From Acorus gramineus (lineage: Eukaryota > Streptophyta > Magnoliopsida > Acorales > Acoraceae), in contig CM060855.1 in the NCBI GenBank assembly GCA_030737835.1, positions 4,706,478 to 4,770,477 of the forward strand: a stretch of 64,000 nucleotides of DNA, written 5' to 3'. This document shows, piece after piece, positions 35,448 through 49,794 of this stretch. Made by a program: the position numbers and the translations under genes. The notes beneath the pieces were generated by a model. That model did no database searches. It saw nothing but the letters and a program-made list of their open reading frames with translations, and had not been told where the DNA came from. Position 1 is the first letter of the stretch. The number at the start of each line of letters is the position of its first letter.

Positions 35448-38400
35448 TTATGGTTCGCGGCCAAGCTCCACGCGCAGGTTGTCATATGGAAAGACTTTTG
35501 GTGTCTGGAAGCAAATACAAAGAGACATCAGTAATAGAAACTTGAAAAATTAGAGGTATATTATTTGCTACCATAAGCTCGCGTATCTACAATACAAGGA
35601 TAGAAGAAATATTGGAAAATGAAATATAAACCATGCATTTCTAGCTTCAGAGGCAACAGATTATTCTCAGTTCCACAGTGTAGTGAGCTTTGTCAAGAAA
35701 GTGTGGTAGATTAAAACATAAAAAAAAATACCATGTGAACAGAATTATAAAAGGAGTTCTATCTGATCATGCCATTCACCCAGCTACGGGCATATTGAAT
35801 GAAACCGTATCTGTTGTTAGTCACTAATAGATCTATGAAATTTGATGTATCAACGTAACAATAGCAATCTGTTGCTGAGTCATTCTGCAGTCCATGACTC
35901 TGATGGGTACATGAATAGTTGAACATGCTCCCTTAAAATTTCAAGCATTACCTGATCCAAGGTTCAAGGCATGAAGAATAGTTTAAGAGGTCCATGCTAG
36001 CTATACATAGTGTTTTTGCAAGCCAAATGGGTTTAGCTTCACTTGTTCCATCTACATAATGTAACCTCTGGAGAGAAAATTGCGGCAGAGATAATTACTT
36101 TCATCTACTAACAGTAATATTAGTTCTTAGCCTATTTATCTACTTCAGAATCCCCATAATTTTTCTTCCCATGAAGCCTCCTATTCTACTTCTGAATTCC
36201 AAGGAGCATATCCTCAAAATTTGAACCAACAGTCATTCCAATAACATCCAAAATTTTCCCATACCCCCATTGTATGGTTAATGTAAATTTTGCATCAGAA
36301 ATCCAATGAAAAGCCATTAGGATTTGTGCGGGATAAACATCATGAGGCCAATTGACTTGCACATGACTGCCAATATTTCAATATACATCATTTCCCTTTG
36401 AATAATCCTGATTCCTACAATTAATTTGACAGAAGCTGGCACATTGAAAAGAACTATAAGTATCAATTAAACAGAGAACATATGAGAAGTCATCCAGTGT
36501 CGATTAGCGTAATTTGGTAAATGAATGACCACGTGACTTTTCTGTCCTCTCAATAAGTGTGAGTACAATTTCCATTGTCTAAAAGTACGCAATTGAATTA
36601 AATTTTGATTTTCTTGTAATGTCAGGTGTTGTTGGAGACTTGTGACTTGTGAGATGGTTAGAGAAACAAGTTTTCAATAATAACTTTCGTTCTTCCTTGT
36701 TCTTTCATTTGCTTCTTCTTAATTTTCTTGTACAAAGATCCCTCGTCTCCTTGAGAGGCATTTTTCTTAATAAAATTGCTCCTAAATCTTTTTTCAAAAA
36801 AAAAAAAAAATCTAGAATGACAATAATTGGTGAATATTGAGAAGGTTTGAGAATTGCATAAGGCATGTATAAGAAAGAGATGAAAATCATGAAGACAACA
36901 AATGGAAGTACAAGTTTTCTCAGGCTTTTCATCATACATCATCAAGAATCAGCTCTCAAAATACAGCCCTTACCTCTTTTCACGTTGGTATAGTTAACTA
37001 GAACTCATGTTGGTTTGGTTACATTGGTGCAATATTTGTTAACTATATAGTAATGTTTGACATTAGGATAAAGATGAATGCTGATTTGGAGACATGGAGG
37101 AACACTTTAGTTTAATGAGGCCTACTATTTTTGTTGAAAACCGTGGAACTGAAAATGTTAAACAAAAAAAACAACACAATTCCACTAGACTATGAAATAA
37201 GAAAAGGAAAGAAAAAAAAGAGAGAAAAAGAAGCACATGGGAATTCCAGGTAGAGTAAAGGCTAGTTGGAGAAGAAGTCTATGCTCCTCAAGAAGATGGT
37301 TTGGCCAACAAGAACCAGTTAAAGATTTATTGAAAGATAAGTTATTTTGAATGAAGAGCAATCAAGAAGTAACACAGGAATAGGTTGCGCATAGCTAAAA
37401 TGTGGGTGGCAAAGATGTGTGGCAAAACTCAGAAGGATGATGTGATAACCAATTAAATTAGTGGACAACAGTTATGCAACACAAGTTAAAAAACAAAGAG
37501 CAATTAGGAAGGAAGAAGATATAGTGATATACTTAATGGTCCTGAAGAAAGGGAAAAGGAAGACTTGGACCAAATTGGACAGTAATGACAAAAGAGAGTA
37601 GGTATAACCTTTTGCGCAGAATAATGGACCACTACCATTCACAGCCAGCCAAAATGTTGGGTAAAACCATTGATGATGATAATGGGGAAAAAGACTGTTG
37701 ATAAAGGAAGGAGTAATCCTACCAGTTATGTCATAAAACTTGGAGAGCACGTAAATTAGAGAAGAATATATGCATAAAATCATTGATGTTGAAATGATGA
37801 CCTCGAGACTTAAAAATGGGCAAAGCACAAATGGACTAATCAAACTTATAAGTAACTGTGTTGGATGAAGAATAGGAATAGCTCCAAGAAGAGTGTTTTA
37901 CTGCATTTTAATTATATATGCAGTTTCCCTACACTAACATTGAGAGGTAAATTCATGGGCATGAAATACTGGAAAGAGAACATCAAGACCCATACGCCTT
38001 GCGAAGATGTTGTAAGGGGGACATGGGACTCCACGTACCTATGTTACATCATCATTCACAGCTTTGATATGATACATCCAAGATACATATAGAGACTCTT
38101 ACCTTGAGTGTGGAATAAAGTATCACCGACTGATATCCCCCTACTATATATACTATAGAAGTCAAATGCACAGAAAAATAAACTTTGATTAAAAAAAATA
38201 TACAACCGATCACCCTTCTAACCTACCTTGAGCGTGGAATGAAGTATCACCACCTGATCTCCCTCTACCATGCATACTAATACTATGGGAGTCAAATGCA
38301 CAGAAAAACTAAGTTTGATTAACAAAAATACAAGACATATCACCATTCAATCCTGTCCATCACTTGACTGAGACAGTTAATAAGAAGCACACTACTGCCT

Positions 38401-40038
38401 TGACGCCGGATGCACCGATTCAGAAGCCAGGTACTTCAACCAAACACTAAAACCAGACTTCAAGTGAATGCATATTCAGGATGATCTATTCCAACTTGGA
38501 CAGTTCAATCAACTTTATACGAGTGCCTCCCCCGAAGATAAATTTAAGAATGACAAAGGGCGATATGACTAGTTGACTGGGGTGATCTTTCTCCATCTCC
38601 ATTTTCTTCCTCATCCAGTCACTACGAAATCAGTATTCTCATAGTAGAAAACCCATATTAAATCTGTCACTATCCACTCAAATCTATTAACTGGGACCTA
38701 GCAAAACTTGTTTCCATGGAGTTGAGGAGTTCTTGCAACCAAGAAGAACACGGTGCATTCAATACAAATGAACATTACTTCTATCACCAAAATGTATCTT
38801 AGTGTGTTAGCATACGATTACCAAATCAAGCATATTTTGTTAAGAGCGTTGTTAAACCCAATCCTTATATGCAACCCAACGTGCAGTTCCATATCTACAA
38901 CGAGGTACATACTTCATTAGATGAAACACTGTAATTTTTCACTTTTTCTATAAGTGGGTATCCATAAAATTCACTAAAGTACATACTTCATTTTTTATGA
39001 AAACACATGCTTTTGTTACATGAATACATGCCCTTAAAATATCAAAACATATAAGGACTGCACATGAGACTACACGCAAGACTGTCCCTAATATTATCCT
39101 TTTGTTTAAAATCCATCCTACTAAAAATGAATTAACCATTGTGGTTTGGTCTATCTGGCTAACTAAAAATCACACGGTGTTTAGAGGGGGCACCCCATAC
39201 GCAGAGAATATTTGGGAGTCGGCAGTCATGTGTATTCAGGAAAGGGGGATATTTCGAGTGGGGAATCATCTTGTGATTCAGTAGTTGGTGGTTTTGGTTG
39301 GATGGAACCTAAGTAGAGTCCTCTACTAGGCGCCATCCAACACTCTTCTTGTTTTTTTTTCCTTTCTTGTATTTTCCTTAATTGCACACTGCTCTTCCTA
39401 TTTATAATATGAAGGCAAACACCTAACATTTCAAAAAAAAAAAAAAAAAAGAGAGTAACCAATGCCATTAAAACTACAAATACAAAACCAAAGAAGACAA
39501 ACACGAAGAGTCCGACGTACATAGGGTATCTTCGACGCCTTATCATTCCACACGGCGAGCAACCCCAACCCCGCGAAGAAACTCAACCCCCCAGAAAGCC
39601 ACGCCAACGCCTCGTACTGCCCAACCAAAAAAAAAACCATCAATTCCATATCAAAAACCGCTAAATTTCAAATAACCCTAAAAACCACCAGATCGGGAAA
39701 ACAAAAGATCCCACCTTTCCGATCATCGGCGCGAGGCGGTCGACGCACGGTTCAGGGAATGCGGTGCCGTTGTCCCAGATCAGCTCGGTGTGTATGGGAA
39801 GCTGTGAAAGAAAACAAGAAGATTCACGTCAAAACATTGATCGAATCGTCGTTGAATAGAGAGAGAGAGAGAGAGAGAGGGTTAGGGTTCATACGGGTTT
39901 TTCGGGCACGTTGTGCTTGCCGACGGGGAGGCCCATGCCGGACCTGTGGCGGAGGGTGGACGTGACGGATCGGGAGACCAGGGCGGCTCCGCCGCCTCCC
40001 AGGACCCGAGACGCTGCCCTGCTCAGTTTCGCCGCCAT
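35448..40038 (-). CDS. NDUFB8: NADH dehydrogenase (complex I) subunit NDUFB8/ASHI
   Basis: Exons 39895-40038, 39715-39801, 39521-39616 and 35448-35504 join in phase to 127 residues, near the length I recall for plant homologues. The N-terminus MAAKLSRAASRVLGG is a mitochondrial-type presequence, followed by RSGMGLPVGKHNVPEKP. Exon 2 encodes TELIWDNGTAFPEPCVDR. Exon 3 holds YEALAWLSGGLSFFAGLGLL, the single membrane span, and NDKASKIPY. Exon 4 encodes TPKVFPYDNLRVELGREP and the stop. NDUFB8 is an accessory subunit of the complex I membrane arm in the inner mitochondrial membrane. Intron 3 (35505-39520) is 4.0 kb for a terminal exon of 57 bp; the motif-perfect junction supports it. That intron holds a LINE tail and a 124-bp direct repeat. 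Confidence 0.93.
38100..38345. repeat. Direct repeat, two units about 124 bp apart
   Basis: Units start with ACCTTGAGTGTGGAATAAAG (38101) and ACCTTGAGCGTGGAATGAAG (38225). Both then contain GTATCACC and AGTCAAATGCACAGAAAAA. The duplication lies inside NDUFB8 intron 3. Function unknown. Confidence 0.75.
39070..39450 (+). mobile_element. 5'-truncated LINE (L1-type) 3' end
   Basis: One frame near 39130-39280 reads VVWSIWLTKNHTVFRG, the W-x-I-W...K/RN...F pattern found near the C-terminus of plant L1-type ORF2 proteins. It runs to a stop near 39282. A 3' tail follows and ends in 18 A (39433-39450), as expected for target-primed reverse transcription. The 5' part with endonuclease and reverse transcriptase is absent. 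It lies antisense to NDUFB8 in its third intron. Confidence 0.6.
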
Positions 40039-40187
40039 TTTTATCGGGATCTCTCTCTCTCTCTCTCTCTCTTCGATTTGGTTTTTTTGTGACAGAGATG
40101 ATGAGGGGATTGTGTTTGGATGCGTGGATAGTCTTATTCCTTCTAAAGTATTCTATCATTGTTTTTTTTTACAGTCCAAAATGTAAA

Positions 40188-40195
40188 TATTTATA
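40188..40195 (-). promoter_or_regulatory. Possible TATA box of NDUFB8
   Basis: On the minus strand the bases read TATAAATA, about 150 bp upstream of the ATG at 40038. A CT repeat (about 40050-40070) sits in the leader. Confidence 0.35.
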
Positions 40196-40199
40196 CTTT

Positions 40200-41730
40200 G
40201 TTAGCTTAATATAAATACGTGTAGCCTGTATTTTAGAATGTAAAACGGTCTAATTGTAACAATTTTTTTATCTTTTTATTTACACACCCTTGACATTTTC
40301 ATATTTTATTATCACCCTCAACCTATACTCCTATGGTATCTCAAAATTGAACTTAATCTAACAAAATTGACTATTGATAGAAAATTAATTGAAATTAGAA
40401 TCAGTGGATTTGTTGATACACTTGTATAGTATATATGTAAATCCGTATAACGCAATTGTTAGGACTAACATACTTATCCCTAAAATAAATGTGTTAGGAA
40501 ATACTCTTATGAAAAACATAAAAATACACACATTCAATTCAATTATAAATAAACACTTCATTAACTACATGGATCCATGGTAGCACTACACTGCATAACA
40601 CCTCATTTTCCCGTGTTTCCAAACGCCCGCAAAATAATATTTTTTCATTGCGGAGTTTGAATGGCTGAATTTTCATAAAGCAGGTCTCCCCAACTCTAAA
40701 TATATATAATAATAATAAAATTCAAACATGTGCAACACCAAAAAATAAATAAATAAATAAATAAAATATAACACTTTCAATTGGAAACTTCTAAATCCAC
40801 TGTTGCTGTGGATTGTTAGATCTCTTCATAAAAAAATAAAAAAAATAAAAGATTTTTAATTTTAAGTTTCTGTAAACATGTCTATTTAAAGATCGATGTC
40901 TATTTAAGGATCAATCCCTCACTTCTTTCCCTCACTTCTTAATATTTCTTTTTTAGTCCCTATATTCAACCGCCTATTTGATTTTTAGTCCTTCCATCAA
41001 ACATCCGTCCATACACTGTTAATTTGTGAAATATAATTTATTTTTAAATTCCTGTAAACTATGTTATTTTATGGTAACTTTCTAATATATTCTATATATT
41101 ATCTCATCTATCACATCTACCGATGTGTACACTAGTATTTTTCCACACGTTATGTGCGTGAAAATAAAAAATGCTATTAATATCATCTGATATGTTAAAA
41201 ATATTTTTAAAAAAATCAAGTTGCATAAAACAGTTTACAAAGGAACCCTAAATTGTTGGAAGAGATGATAAAGAAGAAACAAATGTACAGTAAGGACCAG
41301 TTTAATAACTTTGATTTAAAAAAAAAATTCTTCGTATCAGCACCCAGTTAATCGCCACTTAATCATAAGCGCCCAATTAATCGTCACTTAATCCCACTTT
41401 CTAGAAAACTAAATTGAATAATGACTGCATGTAACAACAGAACCAACAATTACAGAAAGTTATACCAGATCAATCTGAAGACAAAACTTGCACTTGGATG
41501 CAATACAGATCAAAATGTAACCTGATAACCATAACAAAATGCATCAAACAAGAATCAGGGAAGCAAGCACATAAAGAGAGTAGCCAAAACAATACTTTCA
41601 CCGCGTTCTAAATAGAGGCTGAAATAATCCGGACTGAGAATCAAAAATATTTTTTTTTCCAGAAAATCAAAACATACAAACTAAATTGTCTGTCTGATAA
41701 TGATGGCTCAAAAAAGGGGGGGAGAATATC
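40200..41730. other. Spacer between NDUFB8 and RPS25, with a half copy of the foldback MITE
   Basis: 40851-41080 matches one arm of the 31770 foldback (GATTTTTAATTTTAAG, AATCCCTCACTTCTT, CCTATATTCAACCGCC and AATTTGTGAAATATAATTTA) but lacks the second arm. The rest is AT-rich, with a short AAAT microsatellite near 40743-40764. The final 200 bp are probably RPS25 3'UTR. Confidence 0.6.
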
Positions 41731-44620
<2,890 letters not shown>

Positions 44621-44637
44621 TTCGATCGATCGGCTTC

Positions 44638-44733
44638 TAGGGTTTCTCTCTGACTCTCTCTCTCTCTCTCTCTCTCGCCGACGTTGAAGAGCGGAAGCGG
44701 AGACAGCGAGAATTTGCAAATGGGCTTTTATAG
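44638..44733 (-). promoter_or_regulatory. RPS25 core promoter: TATA box, CT-rich leader, telo-box
   Basis: On the minus strand CTATAAAAG lies at 44725-44733. It is followed downstream by a CT repeat (44652-44676) and AAACCCTA (44638-44645), the telo-box typical of plant ribosomal protein genes. The ATG is at 44620. Confidence 0.65.
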
Positions 44734-44883
44734 GGTATCATAAAACTGGATCCATCTATTGATCTGCACCGTTGAATCTTCATCTGACGAGCAAAATCAA
44801 TCAAGGGCTTTTTAGTCATCTGAACAGTGTAGAAAGCACAATAGGGGAGGAATAGGATGAAGCTTGTTCGTTTGTTAAAGAAT

Positions 44884-45316
44884 AAGCCCCCGGATAACTT
44901 GGTACTGACTTGAACAGTGGTTTTAACCCGTTTGTTTGCCTGGCATATCCTGGAATATCTTATGCAGAATAAACTGGTATAAAGTGGTATATGGATTCCA
45001 ATCAACTTCTGGAATTAAAGTTATCCTAGGTTATTCTACACAAAAAATATGTGGGTCCACTATCAAATCAACTGTCATCATCTCTTATAAATCACGTGTC
45101 AAATCAACTATCATTATTTTTTCACCTTTTATAAATCTATATCCATACTTTACTTACATTTTACCCAAACAACAAAACATTTATTCTTACATTTACCAAC
45201 GAGAATAATTCAAAACACAACCAAACACAAAATCACTTTATCCTTATTTATACTCACTTATACCGGAATAAATGTATACCCAAGAATAAATCATATTCTC
45301 GTTCCAAACGGGGGCT
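44884..45316. mobile_element. MITE with AGCCCCCG ends
   Basis: The left end reads AGCCCCCG at 44884; the right end is its complement, CGGGGGCT, at 45309-45316. CCCGTTTG-type sequence lies near both ends, about 45 bp further in on the left. The interior (TTATCCTAGGTTATTCTAC, ACCCAAACAACAAAACA and CAACGAGAATAA) recurs at about 53740-54010 and, more diverged, near 45420 and 55980. Non-coding. Confidence 0.6.
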
Positions 45317-45419
45317 AAGTGAATACAGTTGTGCTAGAATAGGTGAATAAAGTTATGCTAGAATAGATGAAAATAAATCGATATTGGTATTTCATATTCT
45401 CTTTAAAATTGTGTAGTAT

Positions 45420-46430
45420 AAGGGGTGAAATGTGATATCATATGTCATTATCTTTTATAGATCAAGAAGTTCACGTCAAATTATTTTTTCATATTTTATA
45501 TAAAAAAATCATGTATTATTCATTTTTTATTCAGAATTTATTCATGATTAACCAAATAACAAAAAAGGAAAATGACAAAAAAGATCTCCTAAAAGTTAAA
45601 AATACTCATATCAACCACTTTTTAAAATTATACCTGAAAAAGTCTCATTTCTCACTATTTTGAAAATACAAAAGACTAATCTACCCTTATGTAAAAAATC
45701 CTTAACATCCATCTAACCCTCTTAGATTATTCTACACGAAAAATCTATTTTTCTTATAAAACAACAATCCCTCTGTACATAACAAAAATCAATTCTTGTA
45801 GAGATTTTGTTATTATATATCATATTGTGTGTTTCTTATATATATCTTATATGATGTTATTTATCATTTTTTATTGTGTATAATCATAATATGTAAACTA
45901 AATCTGTGTTGTGCCTCAATGCAACAAATAATATTTTAAATCTTTATTTACATTTTTTTGCTATTCACATAATTTTATGACATCATTAATACAGATCTAT
46001 TTTTTAAAGAAGCATCAATGTTTATTGGAGTTTATCATAAAAAACTCAAATTATATTGATACATATTTCACAAAATTCACCTAACCACAAAAAATTTAGA
46101 ATAAAAAAGTTGATCTATATGAAAATGTGTGAAATATATTAACAAAATTAAGAGAGTGAAATATTTTAACAAAGTTAAAGAGGTATTGAATATATTAAGG
46201 ATCTAATTGTATAAAGGTAAATTGGTCTTTGGTGTTTCCAAAATTGTAAAATAAGACTTTTTTAAGTATAATTTTAAAAAGTGGCTTATTTGGATATTTC
46301 TAACTTTTAGAAGATTTTTTTGTCATTTTCCCTAACAAAAACTTTATTATTTTATTTTTTAATTGGAATGACAAAAAACATAGCTAAACATAAAATTGTT
46401 TATTCTTTATTTATGTTGAAATAATTATCT
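45420..46430. mobile_element. Older MITE relic split by a later insertion
   Basis: The pieces 45420-45565 and 46333-46430 together resemble the interior of the 44884 family, such as ATTCATGATTAACCAAATAAC followed after the break by ACAAAAACTTTATTAT. The break is filled by the Mutator-like MITE at 45566-46332. The order of insertion is therefore clear. Confidence 0.6.
45566..46332. mobile_element. Mutator-like MITE, copy 1, with 9-bp target duplication
   Basis: The left end reads AGGAAAATGACAAAAAAGAT and the right end, read inward, GGGAAAATGACAAAAAAATC. Inverted similarity continues about 65 bp to CACTTTTTAAAATTATAC in both arms. The element is flanked by TAACAAAAA at 45557-45565 and 46333-46341, a perfect 9-bp duplication typical of the Mutator superfamily. 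It is 767 bp long with no coding capacity. A second copy lies at 48424-49205. Confidence 0.8.
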
Positions 46431-46432
46431 TT

Positions 46433-47635
46433 CTTGAAAAAGCTTACATCATTATCCAAATTGGGACACAATGTATAAAATCGTTTAATGCAATATATAC
46501 AACATTCTATTGTACGTATCTTTTTTTCAGTTTTTTATCCTTCCTAGAGGGGTAATTTGGTCACAAGAATATGATGTTTTGAGAAAAGATAATTATTAAT
46601 TTCTATCCTTAAATCTTATCTACAATCATGATTAAAAATTAATTCAATTATGTTCCTGGTATGATTTTTATAAAAAAAAAATTTACATTACAATCAAAAT
46701 ATGACAGTTTATTCTTACTGTAACAAGTTTATTATTAGTGCTGCTTCTTCTGTGAAGGAAGCAATACTATGATGTATTGTTTGAATATATCTGAATGCAA
46801 AAACATAATTCATACAAATTGTACTAATCATAATCCATGCAATGTTGATGTTAGCTCTCCTTTTTATTCTTCTTTGGTACATTCAAAATTTTGTAATTTG
46901 AATATCAGAGACTGATTGGGTTGAGTGTGCATAGTTGCATGCTCTCAAAAACATGTTTATGTCTAGAGAACCATAAAAGGGGGATGGCTACTACACTTTT
47001 AAGGCACAGATGATGCAATCCCTAACATTGAATCCTTGTCTTGATAATATAGGAATGAATCACAACCATTATACAACAAGATTCATTTTGGTTGGTGGTT
47101 ATATTTTGTTGGTTTTAGATTTTTGTACGAGTGTTGTTATACTCGGTTATTTTCTCAGTTCAAAACACAGTTTTATATATCGTGTTAAAAATCCAGTAAA
47201 ACATATATCTTGTTAGTTCTTGTATATATCTTATTAAATATTTTCTTATACTTACTAAAAATGGGTTCATTCAATTCAAAATGGAGCGATATGCATTTTT
47301 TTTATATCAAAGTATATATTTTATTAGATGATGTTTACTTTTTTTTAAAAAGTGAAACATGTGATATATGAGTTGTGGTTGGTGAATGTGACTGAGTCTA
47401 ATATTTTTCTTTTTGTATACAGGTGGTGCTAGTGGGGTGGGATGTCAAGACAAATGGACATGATCTGTTTGTATATTGACCAAGTTCGCCGGCATAAATC
47501 TGTCAGTGTAGGTAGCTATGCACTTTTGAAAAAAAAAAACAGTGACAGCTTATATCTGTCGCAAAAAAGCTACGGTGATAGAAATTGGCCATTGGGAAAT
47601 ATCAAATTTCTTGTCGTGCACATATCAGGTGTGGA
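46433..47635. other. AT-rich spacer, no gene seen
   Basis: The short open frames here have no recognisable content. A CTGTCAGTG / CAGTGACAG pair near 47500-47550 is the only small inverted motif noted. Confidence 0.45.
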
Positions 47636-47915
47636 TTGGGGTGCACCGTGTGGACATAGGAGCATCGTATGGCATCATATGGTCCAATTTTCATGAGACT
47701 CTTAGCCGTAAGAGTCTCCCGTCCGTGCGTAATAGCATATGCACCATTCAATCACGCAATCTCACGATTTGTTTTTCGAGAGATTCATTTTCGGGAACTC
47801 TCAACGGCAAAAGTCTCTTGAAAAACAAACATCGCGAGATTGTGCGATTGGACGGTCCATACGCAATGTCGCATGATGCCCCTCTGTCCGTATGTTGCAC
47901 CACAATCTGCACCTA
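47636..47915. mobile_element. Compact foldback element, about 280 bp
   Basis: The left end reads CAGGTGTGGATTGGGGTGCA and the right end, read inward, TAGGTGCAGATTGTGGTGCA. Pairing goes on through GGACATAGGAGCATC / GGACAGAGGGGCATC. A second inner inversion pairs AATCTCACGATTTGTTTTTC with GAAAAACAAACATCGCGAGA. The element is GC-richer than its surroundings and non-coding. Confidence 0.7.
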
Positions 47916-47960
47916 ATTGCTCCTCATATATATATATATTGGAAAAATATATTTTTTTAT

Positions 47961-48384
47961 TTTGTAATCTAGGCATTACCAAACACATGATTGAGATTGA
48001 GAATCACATTCTTGTTTTTTGAATCATATTTCTTATCAAACAAGTTGACAAAAGTTCTAAAATCCTAATCCACCTGGATTTAGATTCTCATGATTCACAG
48101 AATCTTAATCCTACCTGTCAACCAAACATGCATGACAATGCTCAAAAAGGTTGGCTGGTTGGGAATCCAACTTATCTTTGCTATACTGGGCCAGGGCCAT
48201 TTATACTTCACTAGGGCCTGTTTGATTGACAAGTGGGATTGAGATTACATGAATCATGAGATTCCAAATCGAAATGGATTGTGATTGAGAATCTTGTCAA
48301 CCTGTTATGTAAGGAACATGATTCAGAAAACAGGATTGAGATTTACAATTCCAATCATGTGTTTGATAATGCTTTGATTACAAT
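47961..48384. mobile_element. Foldback MITE, about 424 bp
   Basis: The left end reads TTGTAATCTAGGCATTACCA and the right end, read inward, TTGTAATCAAAGCATTATCA; both continue with AACACATGATTG. ATTCTTGTTTTTTGAATCAT pairs with a CCTGTTTTCTGAATCAT stretch. GGCCTGTTTGATTGACAAG and CTACCTGTCAACCAAACATG pair in the middle. Non-coding. Confidence 0.7.
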
Positions 48385-48423
48385 ATAATATATATATATA
48401 TAGTATATACACACACTTTTAAA

Positions 48424-49205
48424 GGGAAAATGACAAAAAATCTCCCAAAAGTTAGAAATACTAAAATCAGCCATTTTTTAAAATTATATCTAAAAAAGTC
48501 TCATTTCATAATTTTAAAAATACAAAAGACTAATATACCCTTATGTAATTAGATCATTAACATCCTTTTAACTCTTGTTATGATATTTCACACTAAAAAC
48601 CTATTTTTTTCTACAAAACAATAATCTTACTTTATATGACCCAAATCAATTCCCTTGTTATTATATATCATATTGTGTATTTCTTATATATATCTTATCT
48701 GATATTGTTTATCATTTTTCATTATGTATAATTATAATATAAAATTTAATTATGTGTTGTGCTGCAATATAGCAAATGATATTTTAGTAATCTAAATCTT
48801 TATTCACATTTTTTTTTACTTGGCTATTCACATATTTTTATGACGTCATTAATTTATCATAAAAACTCAAATTAGTTTATATATTCATTTTTTTAAAGAA
48901 GCATCAACATTTAATGGAGTTTATCATAAAAAATACAAATTATATTGACACATATCTCACAAAATCCACCTAATCACAAAGAATTTAAAATAAAAAAAAT
49001 TCTCTATGAGAATGTTTAAAATACAATAACAAAATTAAGAGGCAAAATTAAGAGGTATTGAACATGTAAGGAATTAATTACATAAGGATAGACTAGTCTT
49101 TTATGTTTCCAAAACTATAAAATAAGATTTTTTTATGTATAATTTCAAGAAATAGCTGATCTAGGTATTTTTAATTTTTAAGAAACTTTTTTTTTTATCA
49201 TTTTT
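48424..49205. mobile_element. Mutator-like MITE, copy 2
   Basis: It starts GGGAAAATGACAAAAAATCT and carries the copy 1 interior (AAAAAGTCTCATTTC, TACAAAAGACTAAT and ATATATCATATTGTGT), ending ...TTTATCATTTTT. The flanks ACTTTTAAA (48415-48423) and ATTTTTAAA (49206-49214) are a 9-bp duplication with one mismatch, suggesting an older insertion than copy 1. Length 782 bp, non-coding. Confidence 0.75.
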
Positions 49206-49248
49206 ATTTTTAAAAAATACCCAATATATATTAAATGAAACAAATATG

Positions 49249-49641
49249 GGATTTTTAGTTTTAAGTCCCTGTGAACTATATGATTTAGTGATCGATCCCT
49301 CACTTCTTCATATTTTGATTTAAGTCCCCAGATTTCAAGGGTATGTTCCTTTTTAATCCCTCTTAAAGACTAAAAAAAAACTAAATAATTTAAGATAAGT
49401 CTCTGAGAGAGACTAAAAAGGAATATACCCTTTAAAAGAGGGAAAAATTAAAAGGAATCCAGCTTCCGATTCTGTAAAAAGCTGCCCCGTTTGGCTGCAC
49501 GCTTTTAGTTTTTCAGCTTTTCAAAAAGCAAAAACGCGCCGAATCGCGCAACCAAACGGGGCCTTAAACTGAAATATGAAAAAATAAATAATTAATCACT
49601 AAATCATATAGTTTACAGGGTCTTAAAATTAAAAAAAATCT
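49249..49641. mobile_element. Diverged copy of the 31770 foldback family with an 80-bp nested MITE
   Basis: The left end reads GGATTTTTAGTTTTAAGTCC, followed by GATCGATCCCTCACTTCTT. The right end mirrors it (AATCATATAGTTTACAGGG then TCTTAAAATT). In the middle, 49484-49563 is a tiny element with GCCCCGTTTGG at the left and CCAAACGGGGC at the right. This copy lies about 150 bp upstream of the gene at 49795. Confidence 0.65.
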
Positions 49642-49657
49642 CAATAAATATATAGAG

Positions 49658-49670
49658 ATATAAATATATA
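49658..49670 (+). promoter_or_regulatory. Putative TATA box of the gene at 49795
   Basis: ATATAAATATATA lies about 130 bp upstream of the ATG. A GA repeat precedes the start codon (about 49768-49792). Confidence 0.45.
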
Positions 49671-49794
49671 TATATTTCCCGGATCCGATCCATCAACTCC
49701 AGGTCTCCCTTGCGACCCACGACTCGGCAACTGAAGATGAGACTCGTCTGATTCGGTCCCTGACCACAGTGAGAGTGAGTGAGAGAGAGAGACA

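Noticed and set aside
36640..36815. Second LINE tail ending in an A run (36799-36813)
   Set aside because: Only an A run after T-rich sequence; no protein motif or duplication to support it.
39824..40186. Frames of 91-111 codons on both strands at the NDUFB8 start
   Set aside because: Off-register readings of a GC-rich first exon and a GA repeat.
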